Below, one piece after another: positions 23,715-38,279 of a stretch of 64,000 nucleotides of DNA. Below the pieces are notes generated by a model. That model saw only the letters and a program-made list of their open reading frames with translations, was not told the origin of the DNA and did not search any database. Position numbers and translations under genes: made by a program. Every line of letters begins with the position of its first letter. Position 1 is the first letter of the stretch. The stretch is from the NCBI RefSeq assembly GCF_028858725.1, contig NC_084790.1, forward strand, positions 994,501-1,058,500, read 5' to 3'. The stretch is from Colius striatus. Its lineage: Eukaryota > Chordata > Aves > Coliiformes > Coliidae.

Positions 23715-23865
23715 AGGACACAAGGGGTTGAAGTTACACCAGGGGAGGTTCAGATTGGACATGAGGAAGAACTTCTCCACTGAGAGGCTTATTAAGCACT
23801 GGAACATGCTGCCTCAAAGGTCTTTTTCCCCAAGCCTAAGCAATGATTCTGTTGTTCCATCCTCT
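23715..23865 (+). mobile_element. CR1 LINE fragment
   Basis: Sense CR1 landmarks ACCAGGGGAGGTTCAGATTG and CATGAGGAAGAACTTCTCCA, then AGCACTGGAACATGCTGCC. It ends about 50 bp from the ASIC2 exon 9 donor, in opposite orientation to the copy on its left. Confidence 0.85.
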
Positions 23866-23918
23866 GGCCCAGCTCTGCCCACAGCAAAGGCTTCTTGCCT
23901 CCCTGGGAGGCTCCTTAC

Positions 23919-23987
23919 CACGTTTTCATCGTGGCTCCCTTCCTCTTCCTCCTTGCCAAGCAGGTCTAATAACTTCTCCTTGATGAG
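23919..23987 (-). CDS. ASIC2: ASIC2 exon 9 (cytosolic, post-TM2)
   Basis: Encodes 23 residues, LIKEKLLDLLGKEEEEGSHD then ENV, the start of the intracellular C-tail just after TM2. Sequence and length match the ASIC2 family; ASIC1 diverges here (VIKHKLC-type), which supports the ASIC2 call. Acceptor CTTGCAG, donor GTAAGG, both phase 0. A 31-bp triplication lies about 65 bp upstream in the transcript. Confidence 0.93.
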
Positions 23988-24053
23988 CTGCAAGAGAGAG
24001 AAAGAGAGAGAGAGGCTGTGTTAAGGTGTGCAGCAACAGGCAGCCCATGGGAA

Positions 24054-24146
24054 CATCTCCAAGCAGAGGGGATGCTCTCTCAAGCATCTCCAAGCAGAGG
24101 GGATGCTCTCTCAAGCATCTCCAAGCAGAGGGGATGCTCTCTCAAG
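24054..24146. repeat. 31-bp repeat, three copies
   Basis: Three near-perfect copies of a unit starting CATCTCCAAGCAGAGGGGAT and ending GCTCTCTCAAG, in ASIC2 intron 8 close to the exon 9 acceptor. Confidence 0.95.
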
Positions 24147-28713
<4,567 letters not shown>

Positions 28714-28717
28714 TCAC

Positions 28718-28871
28718 GAGATGTATTTTTCTGACTTGTTGAACTTCTTCTCCAGGTACTTGGCTGAGGTCTTGCTGGGGATCTTGACCATGGAGAGCTC
28801 TTTGTTGTACCTGGTCAGGTTACAGGGTGTCCTGCAGATGCAGTAACTGCTGTCCTTTTCAGCCAGCAAGC
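28718..28871 (-). CDS. ASIC2: ASIC2 exon 6 (thumb and palm, two glycosylation sites)
   Basis: Encodes 50 full codons beginning [20 protein letters not shown] and continuing through [20 protein letters not shown] to FNKSEKYI. Cysteines in YCICRTPC belong to the thumb disulfide ladder. NLT and NKS are the two conserved N-glycosylation sequons of ASIC ectodomains. SSYCICR differs slightly from the mammalian SNYCLCR form. Acceptor CCAG before GC (phase 1); donor GTGAGT after TC (phase 2). If intron 6 were retained, the next codon in frame is the TGA inside the donor itself. Confidence 0.95.
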
Positions 28872-29318
28872 CTGGAGGTGGTGACAGGGTTAGGTGGGAG
28901 AGTCAGGGCCACACAGCAGCTGGGGTCACCCAGAGAGGGGGTCACATCTCAGTCCTGGCTGTTTCCCCTTCATTGCACAGCCATGTGCACATTTCTCTCC
29001 CCACTAGCTTGGGGAGAAACCTTTCACTGGAGGCTTCACTCTGGTCAGGGCACATGTGGTGATTGAACCTCCTAAATCCACCCTACACCATGTCCCTGCA
29101 TCCCAAACCCACACCCAGAGATGCTCCCCTCCTACTGCTCCCCTGTCCCACACAGAACCAGAAGCTATTTCATGCCAGGGTTGCACCCAGCCCTTCCCAT
29201 CAAATCAGAGTCCCATCCAAACCCATCCCTGGGCTGCAGATAAACCCAGTCCCACCAGGCTGGAGGCTGCTGAGGCTCCTCCAGCTTGGCACACATGTGG
29301 CTATCTGTTGGTACTCAC

Positions 29319-29375
29319 CAAGTGCAGGCTCTGCACATTCCTTGTACTGCTCTGGGGTACAGAAAGGAGCATCCC
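29319..29375 (-). CDS. ASIC2: ASIC2 exon 5 (thumb loop)
   Basis: A 57-bp exon encoding DAPFCTPEQYKECAEPAL with split glycines on both sides. It supplies two thumb cysteines (CTPEQYKEC). TPEQYKECAEPALG matches ASIC2, against ADPALD in ASIC1. Acceptor CATGCAG before GGGAT; donor GTGAGT. The flanking introns are short (353 and 447 bp). Confidence 0.94.
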
Positions 29376-29728
29376 CTGCATGGAAAGGACACAACCATCA
29401 GGGGAAACTGCCCACCACTGGGCTCTCCACAACGTGCCCTTGGCAAAGGAGACTCAGGCTGGGCAAGATGCTGCAGTTATCTGCTACCATGCATCCACCC
29501 CAGCTCTCCCATGAGGCCAACTGAGGACCCAACACCCCTGGGATATTAATTGAGGCCATCAAACCTCTGCCATCCTCACTTCTCCAGCAGGGCACTGCAC
29601 AAAAGCAACCAGCATCCTTAGGAAAACCAACCTCAAGCCTCAGCTCCTTGAGGCAGGTTGGCTGAAGGGAGGTGAAGGGAGGTGAAGGGAGGTGGGAGGG
29701 AGCCTCTGGGTGCTCCCAGCAGCCTCAC

Positions 29729-29879
29729 CTGGCATGTGAACCATTCTGCAGTTGCAGTTCTCCACGATGTACCTTGTCTCACAGTCGATCCTGCAGGCTG
29801 TGATGCTGTAAACAGGAAAGAAGTCTAAGCCCAGATCCGCCGAGCGACATTCACCCCAGGGAGGGGGCAGGTAGGTCAG
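29729..29879 (-). CDS. ASIC2: ASIC2 exon 4 (thumb)
   Basis: Encodes [20 protein letters not shown] then [20 protein letters not shown] and [10 protein letters not shown] plus the first base of a Gly codon. The PPPW tryptophan docks against the top of TM1 in ASIC structures, and CRIDC/CNC cysteines form thumb disulfides (family knowledge). Mammalian ASIC2 has SSEMG or similar where this reads SADLG. The acceptor has a long polypyrimidine tract ending CTGTCTTGCAG; donor GTGAGG. A 40-bp array begins about 50 nt upstream of the acceptor. Confidence 0.96.
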
Positions 29880-29930
29880 CTGCAAGACAGGGAGGAGGGG
29901 GCTGTCAAGGGGAGGAGGGGGGGGAAAAAT

Positions 29931-30536
29931 CACCTAGGGACCAGCAGCAGCAAGGAGCCAGCTCCAGCATCACCTAGGGACCAGCAGCAGCAAAGGAGCC
30001 AGCTCCAACATCACCTAGGGACCAGCAGCAGCAAAGGAGCCAGCTCCAACATCACCTAGGGACCAGCAGCAGCAAGGAGCCAGCTCCAACATCACCTAGG
30101 GACCAGCAGCAGCAAGGAGCCAGCTCCAACATCACCTAGGGACCAGCAGCAGCAAAGGAGCCAGCTCCAACATCACCTAGGGACCAGCAGCAGCAAGGAG
30201 CCAGCTCCAACATCACCTAGGGACCAGCAGCAGCAAGGAGCCAGCTCCAGCATCACCTAGGGACCAGCAGCAGCAAAGGAGCCAGCTCCAACATCACCTA
30301 GGGACCAGCAGCAGCAAGGAGCCAGCTCCAGCATCACCTAGGGACCAGCAGCAGCAAAGGAGCCAGCTCCAACATCACCTAGGGACCAGCAGCAGCAAGG
30401 AGCCAGCTCCAACATCACCTAGGGACCAGCAGCAGCAAAGGAGCCAGCTCCAACATCACCTAGGGACCAGCAGCAGCAAGGAGCCAGCTCCAACATCACC
30501 TAGGGACCAGCAGCAGCAAGGAGCCAGCTCCAACAT
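29931..30536. repeat. 40-bp minisatellite beside the exon 4 acceptor
   Basis: About 15 copies of a unit starting GACCAGCAGCAGCAAGGAGC and ending CAGCTCCAACATCACCTAGG; some have one extra A (CAAAGG). On the transcript strand each unit contains TCCTTGCTGCTGCTGGTCCC followed by TAGGTGATG, resembling an acceptor abutting a weak donor. It ends about 50 nt from a real acceptor. Confidence 0.95.
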
Positions 30537-33190
30537 ATCCCTCTTGCCTCCCAGCTTCTTGAGCACAGGTACAGCACATCTCCCCTCCCACACCCCAAGG
30601 CTTTTGCTCTCCCACTCACTGGCTGGTCCCCCACAGCCTCATTCCCCTTCTGGCTGCAGCTTGGCAAGCCTTGCCCTTTGCTCAATGCTCTGCTCCTTCC
30701 CCTAACCCTTCCTTCCCTGGCCTTTACAGGGCAGTGCCCAGCTTGCTGTGCTTTGCTCCAAGCACAAAGCAGCTGGGCTTGAGCAAAAAGCCCTCTGTTA
30801 AAAAGCTTGTGACATGAATCACCTGCTAAAAGCAGCACAGAAACACCTGCTGGTGGCCCATGAGCCTGGGTTTGGGATCCTTCTGCAGGGGAAAAGGAGG
30901 AGAAAAGAGGAGCCAGGAGTGGGGGGGTTGCAGATGGAGCTGAGGTAACCATGACATAACCATGGTGTGAGGTATTTGGGAGCCTGTGGTTTGCTCCCTT
31001 GTGTGTGAGCAGAGCTCCAGCTCTTCAAAGCAGCTTGGGAGAAGATGGTCAGCTTGTTCCCAAAGCTCTGGAGCTCAGGGGTAGTGCTGGGCTTGGATGT
31101 GATGACCCTACAAGGGCTTCTCCAACCCAAATGATTCTCTGGCTGCTGCTGTGCAAAGCTCTGGCACCAAGTGCAAAGATGCTGCAGGTTGCAGAGGGAT
31201 CCCCATGCAGGGAACCACTGAGAGCAACCTCACTGAGAGCTGCCTTGCCCACACACACACACACATTATCCCTCCCAGCTTCTTGAGCACAGGTACAGCA
31301 CATCTCCCCTCCCACACCCCAAGGCTTTTGCTCTCCCCACTGCTCTCTGACACTCCAAAGCAGATGCAAAAGCCTCTTGGGGTGCATTTAGCTCTGCATT
31401 GGCTGCTTTGGAGGAGAGCATCTTGATTCTAGGGCTGACAGGACACTCCAGCTAAGAAATGTTTCCCTTTTAAAGGGAATCTCCTCAGTGCATCCCCCTG
31501 GTGATGGAGCAGAGCCCTGCTGGGTGGGACAGCTGGCTGCTGCCTTGGTTTCCAGCCATCCCTACCTCTTACATCTCTCTCCCACAGCCCAGGGGGTTCT
31601 TGCTGCTGGCTCTGCCCCTCAGCTGTGGAGCTTGGAACCAAACCTCCATCCCTGGCTGGGTTGGAAGCTGAGCTGCTGCAAGGACTCACCTGAAGTGTGC
31701 CAGACCAATGTGTGCTGCTTATTTAAGAGCCAAACCTCCCTGGGGCTGGCAGAGTTTGGCCTCTCCCTCCTCTGAGCAAGTCAATGTACTCTTCTCTCTC
31801 TCCAAGGGAGCTCATCAAGGGCTATTAGCTTGGAACCTCCATGGTAATTAGAGCTGGAGTGACTGCTTGCTTCCCTCCTGCTCTGCAATGTGTCAGCAAA
31901 GTCTTGGCTGAGCAGCAGCCAGCCAGATGCAGGAGCTCAGAGGGAGACTGAGCTCTACAGAGGAGCCACAGTTCCCAGCCTCACCATCCAGAGCTGATTT
32001 GTTCCCACCAAAGCTCCTTTTGCCCTTCCCAGGTGGTTTTGCCTGATGTAAGCAACTCTTGTCCTCACCTTTCTGTTCCCAGTTCTCTCAGGGGGCTGAG
32101 AGACTCAGCACATGCCCCACAGCCACATAACCAAGTCCTTCTCTCTCTTTAGTGCTCCACAAAGCCCAGCTGCAGCTCCCCAAAGTGCTCAGTGCAGGAA
32201 TCAGAGGGGCTGAGCCACTGCAGCAAGAGGGAGTGATAGCTCCTGTTCTCCCAAGGCTGGCCAGCTGACTTGAAAGGGAGGTTTAAAGAGCTCAGGCATC
32301 ACCTCCCAGGCAAGAGGTTGCTTGTCAGGAGGGGCTTTGGCAAAGCTCTTGGTTGAAAGACCCAGGATTTAGCCCCCCCTGGCTCTAAGGCACAAGCCCT
32401 CACTTGCACTAAGCTGCTGCATAACTGGGAAGGGAGCAAACCAGGGTGGAGAGGCCACTAAATACTCTCATTCCCAGCCTGGGATGAGGGATGAAGGGAT
32501 AGATTTGAGCTTGAAATAAATCCATGAGCCTCTCTAATCCCTCCCTCCCCCAAGGAATAAATCCCCTTTGCCTCCCAGCCAATGCACAGCTCCCAGGGCC
32601 ACAGCAAGGCAAAGCTGTCTCATTCCACACCCAGTGCTGGGCTCAAAGTGCTTGGCACTAGCTCTGAGTTGCTCAGCAAGGCCCTGGGGAGGAATCAAAG
32701 GGGCTTGGGGTGAGGGAACTGCAAGAACCTGTGCAGCAAACACCCTGTAGCATGTGGCAACCTCTAGGAAGCAGGAGAAATGAATTGCTCATGTGCCACT
32801 GAAGTGACCCAAATACAAGGGGGCATTGCTTTTAAAGCTCAACAAGGGCCAGAGCATGCAAACACAGAGCTCAGTGCTGTCAAGCCTTCAGGGTCTTGCA
32901 GATAGAGAGCAAAAGGGAAGCCACACACCTCCCCAGGGGCACTTTATGGTACCCAAGGCATTGGGAGCAGGCTGGGAAGTGACCAGGGATGAAGCTCATC
33001 CTTGTGGCCAAAGTGCCAAGCATCATGCACAATGGGAAAGGTGCCTTGGCAGCAACCAGCTCCAAGCAAAGCATTGGAAAGAGCTGGGTGTGCTCAAGAT
33101 GCCTCTGGAGAGCCCTCAGGGCACAGCAGCAACCTCTCAGCTGGAGCCACTGCAGGGCTCTTGGGTGCTTAAATGAAAGTCAGCACTTAC
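30537..33190 (-). other. ASIC2 intron 3, non-array part
   Basis: Mostly unique sequence. A 70-bp segment starting CCTCCCAGCTTCTTGAGCAC occurs twice, at 30,547-30,616 and 31,271-31,340, with one indel between copies. A short (CA)n tract precedes the second copy and a CR1 3' end lies at 31,025-31,140. Confidence 0.7.
31025..31140 (+). mobile_element. CR1 LINE 3'-end fragment
   Basis: AGCTTGTTCCCAAAGCTCTG through GGGCTTGGATGTGATGACCC and TTCTCCAACCCAAATGATTC resembles a diverged CR1 terminus. Confidence 0.55.
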
Positions 33191-33318
33191 CCTTTGCTCT
33201 TGGGTGGCCACAAAGGTCTGGAAGCCAGGAGCCACCCCAAAACCCAGCTCCTGGACAAAAGGTGGCTCAGCCTGGCTGTGGATCTGCACTTTGACTCCAG
33301 CCTCAAACGTTGTCTCCT
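33191..33318 (-). CDS. ASIC2: ASIC2 exon 3 (finger and palm)
   Basis: Encodes [20 protein letters not shown] then [20 protein letters not shown] and QR, preceded by a Glu codon split with exon 2. The Glu pair and nearby acidic residues line the acidic-pocket side of the finger; [12 protein letters not shown] is a signature stretch of ASICs. Mammalian ASIC2 has SQSEPPFIQ where this has SQAEPPFVQ. Acceptor CTTGCAG before AG, donor GTAAGT after AGG (phase 0). Introns flanking it are 3.3 kb and 13 kb. Confidence 0.96.
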
Positions 33319-33500
33319 CTGCAAGGAGAAGGAGAGGGGGGAGGTTAGTGCTGGGTGGGATGGTTTCCACCTCCATGGAGAGCAAGGGATGAGCCACTGG
33401 GAGTGTTGCACTTGCAGCATGAGGCTTCTGGCCATGGAGGAAGGAAACCCAGCAGTGGTTTGGTGTGAGCAGAGCACAGCTCAGCCCAAACCCCCTCCCT

Positions 33501-33700
33501 CTGCTGCTCATGAGGACCAAGAGCATCCCCACTGCTTCCTCTGCTGCTCATGAGGACCAAGAGCATCCCCACTGCTTCCTCTGCTGCTCATGAGGACCAA
33601 GAGCATCCCCACTGCTTCCTCTGCTGCTCATGAGGACCAAGAGCATCCCCACTGCTTCCTCTGCTGCTCATGAGGAGCAAGAGCATCCCCACTGCTTCCT
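33501..33700. repeat. 40-bp repeat, five copies
   Basis: Five perfect or one-mismatch copies of a unit starting CTGCTGCTCATGAGGACCAA and ending GAGCATCCCCACTGCTTCCT, about 180 nt upstream of the exon 3 acceptor in the transcript. Confidence 0.97.
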
Positions 33701-34059
33701 CCTCCCTGTCCCACAGCTCATTCCTCCAGCTTGGCCTGAAGGTGCCATCTACCTTCTAGCTGCTATTTAGGGCCAGAATGCATCCCCATGCTACTAAACC
33801 AACCTCCTCCTTCCCTCCTCCCCCTCTAAAACCAGGTGTTCTCCCATCCATAAGGTGGCCAATGCATGGCTGCAGCCCATCTTCACTGCCCCATCCCACA
33901 CTTGGCAGGGATTCAATGAGTTGGGTAGCACAGGGCTCATCCTCCCTCCCTTGAGGTTTCCTTGGAGCCAGCATCATGCCATCAGAGACTGCACAGCTGG
34001 GAATGGGCTCAGGCATGGATTTGGCAGGCTAAACATGAGCATCCACATGCTTCTCCTTA

Positions 34060-34250
34060 CAGCCAACCACCCCTTGGAAAAGCCCTTGAAGCTGCTGCAG
34101 TCCCAGCCCAGCACAACCCCCATGGCCTCAGCTCTGAAGCTTTGGGGTCCCTCTAGAGCTCCCCCAGCTCCCTGAGCAGCCTGGCAAAGGGATGATTGGA
34201 GCTTCACCTCTAAGCTCAACCTCCCCTTGCACAGCTTTTCCTCATGTCTT
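34060..34250 (-). mobile_element. CR1 LINE 3'-end fragment
   Basis: Plus strand shows AAGCCCTTGAAGCTGCTGCA, GAAGCTTTGGGGTCCCTCTA, CTGAGCAGCCTGGCAAAGGG and CTCAACCTCCCCTTGCACAG, the reverse complement of CR1 3' sequence. Sense to ASIC2. Confidence 0.75.
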
Positions 34251-35479
34251 AGGAGAAGACACCAACCCTCAGCCCCAAGCTCCTGTTCCCACCATGGTGG
34301 GGGGCTATTGCAACCCAACAGGGAGCCAAAAACCTGCTTGGCCCAGCCATAACCAAGCTGCTCTCCCTCCTCAGAGCCATGCCATGGATGCTGACATGCC
34401 CAAGCTCTCTCTCAAGCCCTGTGTGGTCCCCATTAGAGCCTCTCCCTGAGCCTCAAGCCCTTGGCAATGCAGAGGAGCCCCAGCCAAGCTCAGCCTTGCT
34501 CTACAGCAGCCCCTGAGCTCCCCCAGGGGTGAACCAGTGCTCAAACCCTCTCCCCAACACCCCAGCAGCTCCTCCACATCCAACCCCAGCCCTGTTATAC
34601 CCACACAGCACCCCCACTCCTCCCCATCCCACCTGCTGCCTGCTCTTGATCCCCTTCCAGCACTCCAGAGGAGGCACCATATGCTTCTTCCACTAATTAC
34701 CTGCCAACTTGGAGGAGAAAGCTTCTGTTTAGCCTCACTTGTTGGGCAACTGGAGCTGCTTTGGTGGAAACATGTTCCATCTGAAAGCATCCAGCCCCTT
34801 TCTGCACCTACCCTGGGGAGGGGTCAGCTCTGGTACCCACAAGAGCCCAGGGCTTGTGGGTTTGACACACCAGGGAGGCAGCTGGCATCAACTGGCCTTG
34901 GTTGGGGTTTAATTCTTCAGGGTTACAAGGTGATAAGGAGAGAAGAGGGCTCTGGAGGGGAGCTGCCAAAGCCAGGGCAGCACTGCCAGAGGATGGAAAG
35001 TAGGAACATGGAACTGGCTTTGAAGGGAGAGCAATCCCTTCTGGATACTACTTGAGATGCTCCAGGGCTGGGCTCCACTGGGAGGAGGATGCAAAAGCCC
35101 TGCTAGGAAACCCTCTGATGCAAAGTGCCCTGGCCCTGCCCTCCTCAGCTTCAAGCTCTGTGCTGGGGCTGAGACTCATCAGTGTTGGCTGAGTAATTCC
35201 TGCCAGGGGAAGGAAAGGAGAGGTCTCCTAGGACCTTGGGGAGCACCCACTGCTTGCTTTTGGGGTGCATTTACTTTGGCTCAGCCCAAAAGGCTCTGTG
35301 GCAAAGGCTGGCTGGCAGCCTGAGGCTGCAGAGCTGCAGCCAGGGAGCTCAAGCACAGAGGGTTGCATTTACATCCCTGTGCACATCCTAAAGCTCCAGC
35401 TCTCACCTGCCACCTCTGCCCCACACCAAACCACCCCAGGAGCCCCAGCAAAACACAACCATGGAACCCTTTGCCTTGC

Positions 35480-35690
35480 AAAACATCTTGCTGAGCATCA
35501 ATCCCAACCCAGCCCCAACCCCACAGCCCACAGCACCTCAGCTTTGGGATCCCTGCAGGGCTGGGCACTCCCTGGGCAGCCTGGCACAGGGGCTGACACC
35601 CCTCTGAGGGAACCACCTCCAAGTTCAACCTCCCCTGGGGCAACTTGAGGCTGTTTTCTCTTGTCCTGCTCCTGGGGAGCACAGACTGAC
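35480..35690 (-). mobile_element. CR1 LINE 3'-end fragment
   Basis: Plus strand CTTTGGGATCCCTGCAGGGC, CTGGGCAGCCTGGCACAGGG and TCAACCTCCCCTGGGGCAAC, then TGAGGCTGTTTTCTCTTGTC: reverse complement of the CR1 terminal region. Confidence 0.85.
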
Positions 35691-37310
35691 CCCATCTCCC
35701 TGTCAGGGGGTGGCAGAGTGCTCCTTGGGCTGGGAGATGGACTCTAGAGACTGGTGCCTGCAGGGAACCAGAGGAGGTGCAAAGGGAGGCTCTGTGCCAC
35801 AGGTCCAGCATCCTCCAGGGACATGGGCAGCACCATCTGCAAGCTCAAGCAGCAAGCAGCAGCCCCATAAAGGCTTTGGCTTCTCATCTCCCTCAGGGAG
35901 GAAGGCTCCCCAGGAGCAAGCAGGGGGTTGCCTCAGACAAGCTCAGGAGAAGCTGTGACAGCCTGAGGTTCATCTCCTTGAGTTTTTTCCCCCCTAGCAT
36001 CCTTTTTTTTTGCCTGCTGTTGCCATGGAAACACCACCCAGCACATGGAGTGCTCCTCCACCTCCCACAGCAGCCCTCAGCCCTGAGGCCAAGCACCCTG
36101 AGCTGCTCTGAGGAAGCAAAAAGAACCCTAAATGCCTCCTGCTTGCCTCCCACATCCCTCAGCAGCACGTGGTACCCAGCTGGGTATCCTCAGCTCCCCC
36201 CTTCATGTGCCCACAGCTCAGCACTGCAGGGCTCAGACACCCTCAGGGAAGGCAACTCTCACCTCAGCCAGCCCCTTACCTGGGCAGAAACCTTCAGCAG
36301 GTGCCTAACACCCCTATTTCTCCTGGATTAAGGGATGAGAACAACCCCCTCCCCTCCCTCAACCTCCCACTGCCAGACCCCACAAGCCTCCTGCCAAAGG
36401 AGTGTGCAATGGCAAAGGAACCAGTTCAACCCCAGCAAAACCCAGTTGCAGCCTCCTCCCCACCCTGTGCTCACTCTCTGTGCCAAGTGCTTGGGCTTTG
36501 CTTGCCTTAAAGTTGCTTGGTAACCAAGGGATGAAGTGAAGCTGACCTCCAAGTGCCTGCAAGAGGCTTTGGGGAGGGGGTTGAAGCTCACAGCTCTGTG
36601 TGGTTTGCTGCTCTCTGCTTTGCTCCTGGGAGCTGGGCTTGCTGCTTGCTGTTTGGGGTGCAATCAGGGGCTAGGAATTCTCCCTCTCCTTTCCCCACAG
36701 ATGAAGAGAAGGTGTCTGGCACCAGCTCTGGCAGCTGCCAGGAGGAGTCTCATGTGTCCTGTTGGGCTGCATCCCAGTCCCTGAGGGATGTGGGAAGGTT
36801 GCATCCCAGTCCCTGAGGGATGTGGGAGCCCAGCCTGGCTCCTCCCCTGCACCAGAAGGACACAAGCCATGGTGTGAGGGTGACCTAAGGGAGTGGGGAG
36901 CCTGGTGTGGTCTCATCTGGGTGGCCAAAGGGATCTGGTTGCTCCTGAGAGTGGGGCAGGACCAGAGCTGGCCCAAGGGGAGTGGGGAGAAGCTGATGCT
37001 GAGGCCCCAGAGAGGCTGGACCAAGAGTCCCTGTTGTAGAAGGTGATGGGGAAACCTCCACTAGTTGCCTTCCAGGAGATGTTTGTGGCATAGAGAGGGG
37101 AGGAGGTAGGATGGGAAACCCAACAGTCCACAGCTTATAGCCCTAGAGGACTGATGGGAGACCACTCAGCTCATCCAAGCCCCTCAACCTTGTCCTCTTT
37201 CTCCTAGGAGCCCAAAGATCAAGATATCACCTCTGGAGACATTCCCATGTCCCCAAGGACCAAGACATTGTCCTCTCTCAACACAATCCCCTTCCCTGGA
37301 GGACTGCTGC

Positions 37311-38279
37311 TGGGTACCAGGCTCTCACAGATGCTGCAGGGCCAACCCAGCATCATCACAAGCTCTTGCACACCTCTATCTGGGTACCAGGCTCTCACAG
37401 ATGCTGCAGGGCCAACCCAGCATCATCACAAGCCCTTGCACACCTCTATCTGGGTACCAGGCTCTCACAGATGCTGCAGGGCCAACCCAGCATCATCACA
37501 AGCCCTTGCACACCTCTATCTGGGTACCAGGCTCTCACAGATGCTGCAGGGCCAACTGAGCATCATTACAAGCTCTTGCACACCCCTGTCTGGGTACCAG
37601 GCTCTCACAGATGCTGCAGGGCCAACCCAGCATCATCACAAGCTCTTGCACACCCCTATCTGGGTACCAGGCTCTCACAGATGCTGCAGGGCCAACCCAG
37701 CATCATTACAAGCTCTTGCACACCCCTATCTGGGTACCAGGCTCTCATAGATGCTGCAGGGCCAACCCAGCATCATTACAAGCTCTTGCACACCTCTATC
37801 TGGGTACCAGGCTCTCACAGATGCTGCAGGGCCAACCCAGCATCATTACAAGCTCTTGCACACCCCTATCTGGGTACCAGGCTCTCACAGATGCTGCAGG
37901 GCCAACCCAGCATCATCACAAGCTCTTGCACACCCCTATCTGGGTACCAGGCTCTCACAGATGCTGCAGGGCCAACCCAGCATCATTACAAGCTCTTGCA
38001 CACCTCTATCTGGGTACCAGGCTCTCACAGATGCTGCAGGGCCAACCCAGCATCATTACAAGCTCTTGCACACCCCTATCTGGGTACCAGGCTCTCACAG
38101 ATGCTGCAGGGCCAACCCAGCATCATCACAAGCCCTTGCACACCTCTGTCTGGGTACCAGGCTCTCACAGATGCTGCAGGGCCAACCCAGCATCATCACA
38201 AGCTCTTGCACACCCCTATCTGGGTACCAGGCTCTCACAGATGCTGCAGGGCCAACCCAGCATCATCACAAGCTCTTGC
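37311..38279. repeat. 70-bp minisatellite, ~14 copies
   Basis: Unit starts TGGGTACCAGGCTCTCACAG, passes ATGCTGCAGGGCCAACCCAG and CATCATCACAAGCTCTTGCA, and closes CACCTCTATC. All copies keep 70-bp spacing; differences are substitutions (ACCCAG or ACTGAG, ATCA or ATTA, CTCT or CCCT, TATC or TGTC). Each unit has a KpnI-type GGTACC. It lies in ASIC2 intron 2. Confidence 0.96.

Larger units (their letters stand above)
33701..37310 (-). other. ASIC2 intron 2, unique part with two CR1 ends
   Basis: No exon seen. CR1 pieces near 34.1 and 35.6 kb are listed separately. A 34-bp direct duplication (GCATCCCAGTCCCTGAGGGA then TGTGGGA) occurs near 36,768-36,830. Confidence 0.6.
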
